Positions 49,574 through 50,028 of a DNA stretch of 50,028 nucleotides are shown piece by piece (the stretch's first letter is position 1; every line of letters begins with the position of its first letter). Made by a program: the position numbers and the translations under genes. Source of the stretch: DATGFB01 sp032160545. Lineage in GTDB: Bacteria > Actinomycetota > Actinomycetes > Mycobacteriales > Jatrophihabitantaceae. The notes beneath the pieces are model-generated. The model saw only the letters and a program-made list of their open reading frames with translations, was not told the DNA's origin and searched no databases. The stretch lies in NCBI GenBank assembly GCA_032160545.1, contig JAVHVN010000115.1, positions 1-50,028 of the forward strand, in the 5' to 3' direction.

Positions 49574-50028
49574 GCCGATGCACCCACCGCGACCTCGGCC
49601 ACCGGCTCAGCCGGAATCTGGATGGCCAGCTCCGGCGGCACCTCCAGGTCGTAGAGCGCGGCGGCGTTGAGCCCGAGAATCTTGCGTTTCACATCGGTGG
49701 TCAGCTCCGGGTACTCGGTCATGTCGGCCGGGATCGCGAAGTCGACGAACTGCTCGACGAGCCACTTGGGCGTCCACAGCGCGTAGTCGCTGGAGAAGAG
49801 GATCTTGTCCTCGCCGATCCAGTACAGCAGCTCGCCGATGATCTGGGCGAAGTATCGCGGGCGGCTATGGATGAACGGCATCGCCACCGCCAGGCCGCCG
49901 TACACGTTCGGCTCCTGCGTGGCGATCCAGCAGAAGTCCTCCAGCCGCGGCAGGCCGACGTGTTCCACGATGAAGTTCAGATCGGTGAAGTCCGAAGCCA
50001 CCGCGTCGACGTCCGCGACGTCGAACGC
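49570..50028 (-). CDS. Amidohydrolase (amidohydrolase_2 type), 5' end beyond window
   Basis: The C-terminal 152 residues of a TIM-barrel amidohydrolase; the reading frame is open to the right edge. NFIVEHVGLPRLEDFCWIATQEPNVYGG and KILFSSDYALWTPKWLVEQF (with the metal/catalytic Asp of SSDY) are typical of the amidohydrolase_2 family found in prm/mim operons. Its role there is unclear; it has been kept in the operon together with the oxygenase. The hydroxylase, reductase and coupling-protein genes should lie further upstream, to the right of this window. Confidence 0.82.
   Translation of the reverse strand, partial: AFDVADVDAVASDFTDLNFIVEHVGLPRLEDFCWIATQEPNVYGGLAVAMPFIHSRPRYFAQIIGELLYWIGEDKILFSSDYALWTPKWLVEQFVDFAIPADMTEYPELTTDVKRKILGLNAAALYDLEVPPELAIQIPAEPVAEVAVGASA

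Noticed and set aside
1..50028. CRISPR arrays, tRNA or rRNA genes, insertion sequences, integrases, prophage genes
   Set aside because: None were recognised by reading both strands; short direct repeats found (GACCA x4, 15-bp tandem) are not CRISPR-like.

Overview
The window is about 50 kb of very GC-rich DNA in which most genes start with ATG or GTG and many neighbours share start and stop codons (GTGA, ATGA, TGATG). Gene content points to an actinomycete: LLM-class (F420/flavin type) oxidoreductases, SDRs of the mycofactocin-associated type, LAL/LuxR regulators, a VapBC module and a binuclear-iron-monooxygenase accessory operon. I cannot name the genus. No rRNA, tRNA, CRISPR array or insertion sequence was recognised.

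Region A (1-16.2 kb) looks like a catabolic island. On the minus strand, reading from 11.68 kb leftwards, are an alpha/beta hydrolase, a complete ribose/xylose-type ABC importer (lipoprotein, double ATPase, permease) and two tandem mycofactocin-type SDRs. Beyond a decayed plus-strand HD-domain gene lies a second, translationally coupled set of four: LLM oxidoreductase, M24 metallopeptidase-like protein, zinc-ribbon threonine-synthase-like PLP enzyme and another LLM oxidoreductase. Divergent on the plus strand are a fused alpha-beta E1 thiamine-diphosphate dehydrogenase, an acyl-CoA ligase and an XRE-cupin regulator. A perfect 17-bp palindrome lies between the divergent units and overlaps a plausible -35 box. 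The substrate is unknown.

Region B (16.2-28.6 kb) holds a PAQR/hemolysin-III membrane protein and a carbohydrate cluster: GT4 glycosyltransferase, alpha-barrel glycosidase-like protein, GH130 phosphorylase-like protein and a convergent second GT4. It continues with an unusual alpha/beta hydrolase-glycosyltransferase fusion, a stand-alone paralogue of its hydrolase half, a SAM methyltransferase and a large LAL regulator.

Region C (28.6-35.6 kb) is a run of small accessory units: VapBC, MarR-MFS with a clear operator, a COG4280-like membrane protein with a coupled small membrane protein, an LspA-like protein, a CDF-like membrane protein, and TetR-MFS with a clear operator.

Region D (35.6-44.1 kb) looks stress-related: soluble Ser/Thr kinase, small LuxR protein, aquaporin, catalase, LAL regulator and glutamyl-tRNA reductase (hemA). 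Aquaporin and catalase share a 34-bp upstream element (28 identical positions).

Region E (44.1-50 kb, minus strand) is the distal part of a prm/mim-type monooxygenase operon: amidohydrolase (cut by the right edge), DUF59 protein, zinc alcohol dehydrogenase and a specialised GroEL. An Nramp metal importer with a coupled small membrane protein is appended. The monooxygenase subunits would be expected just beyond the right edge.
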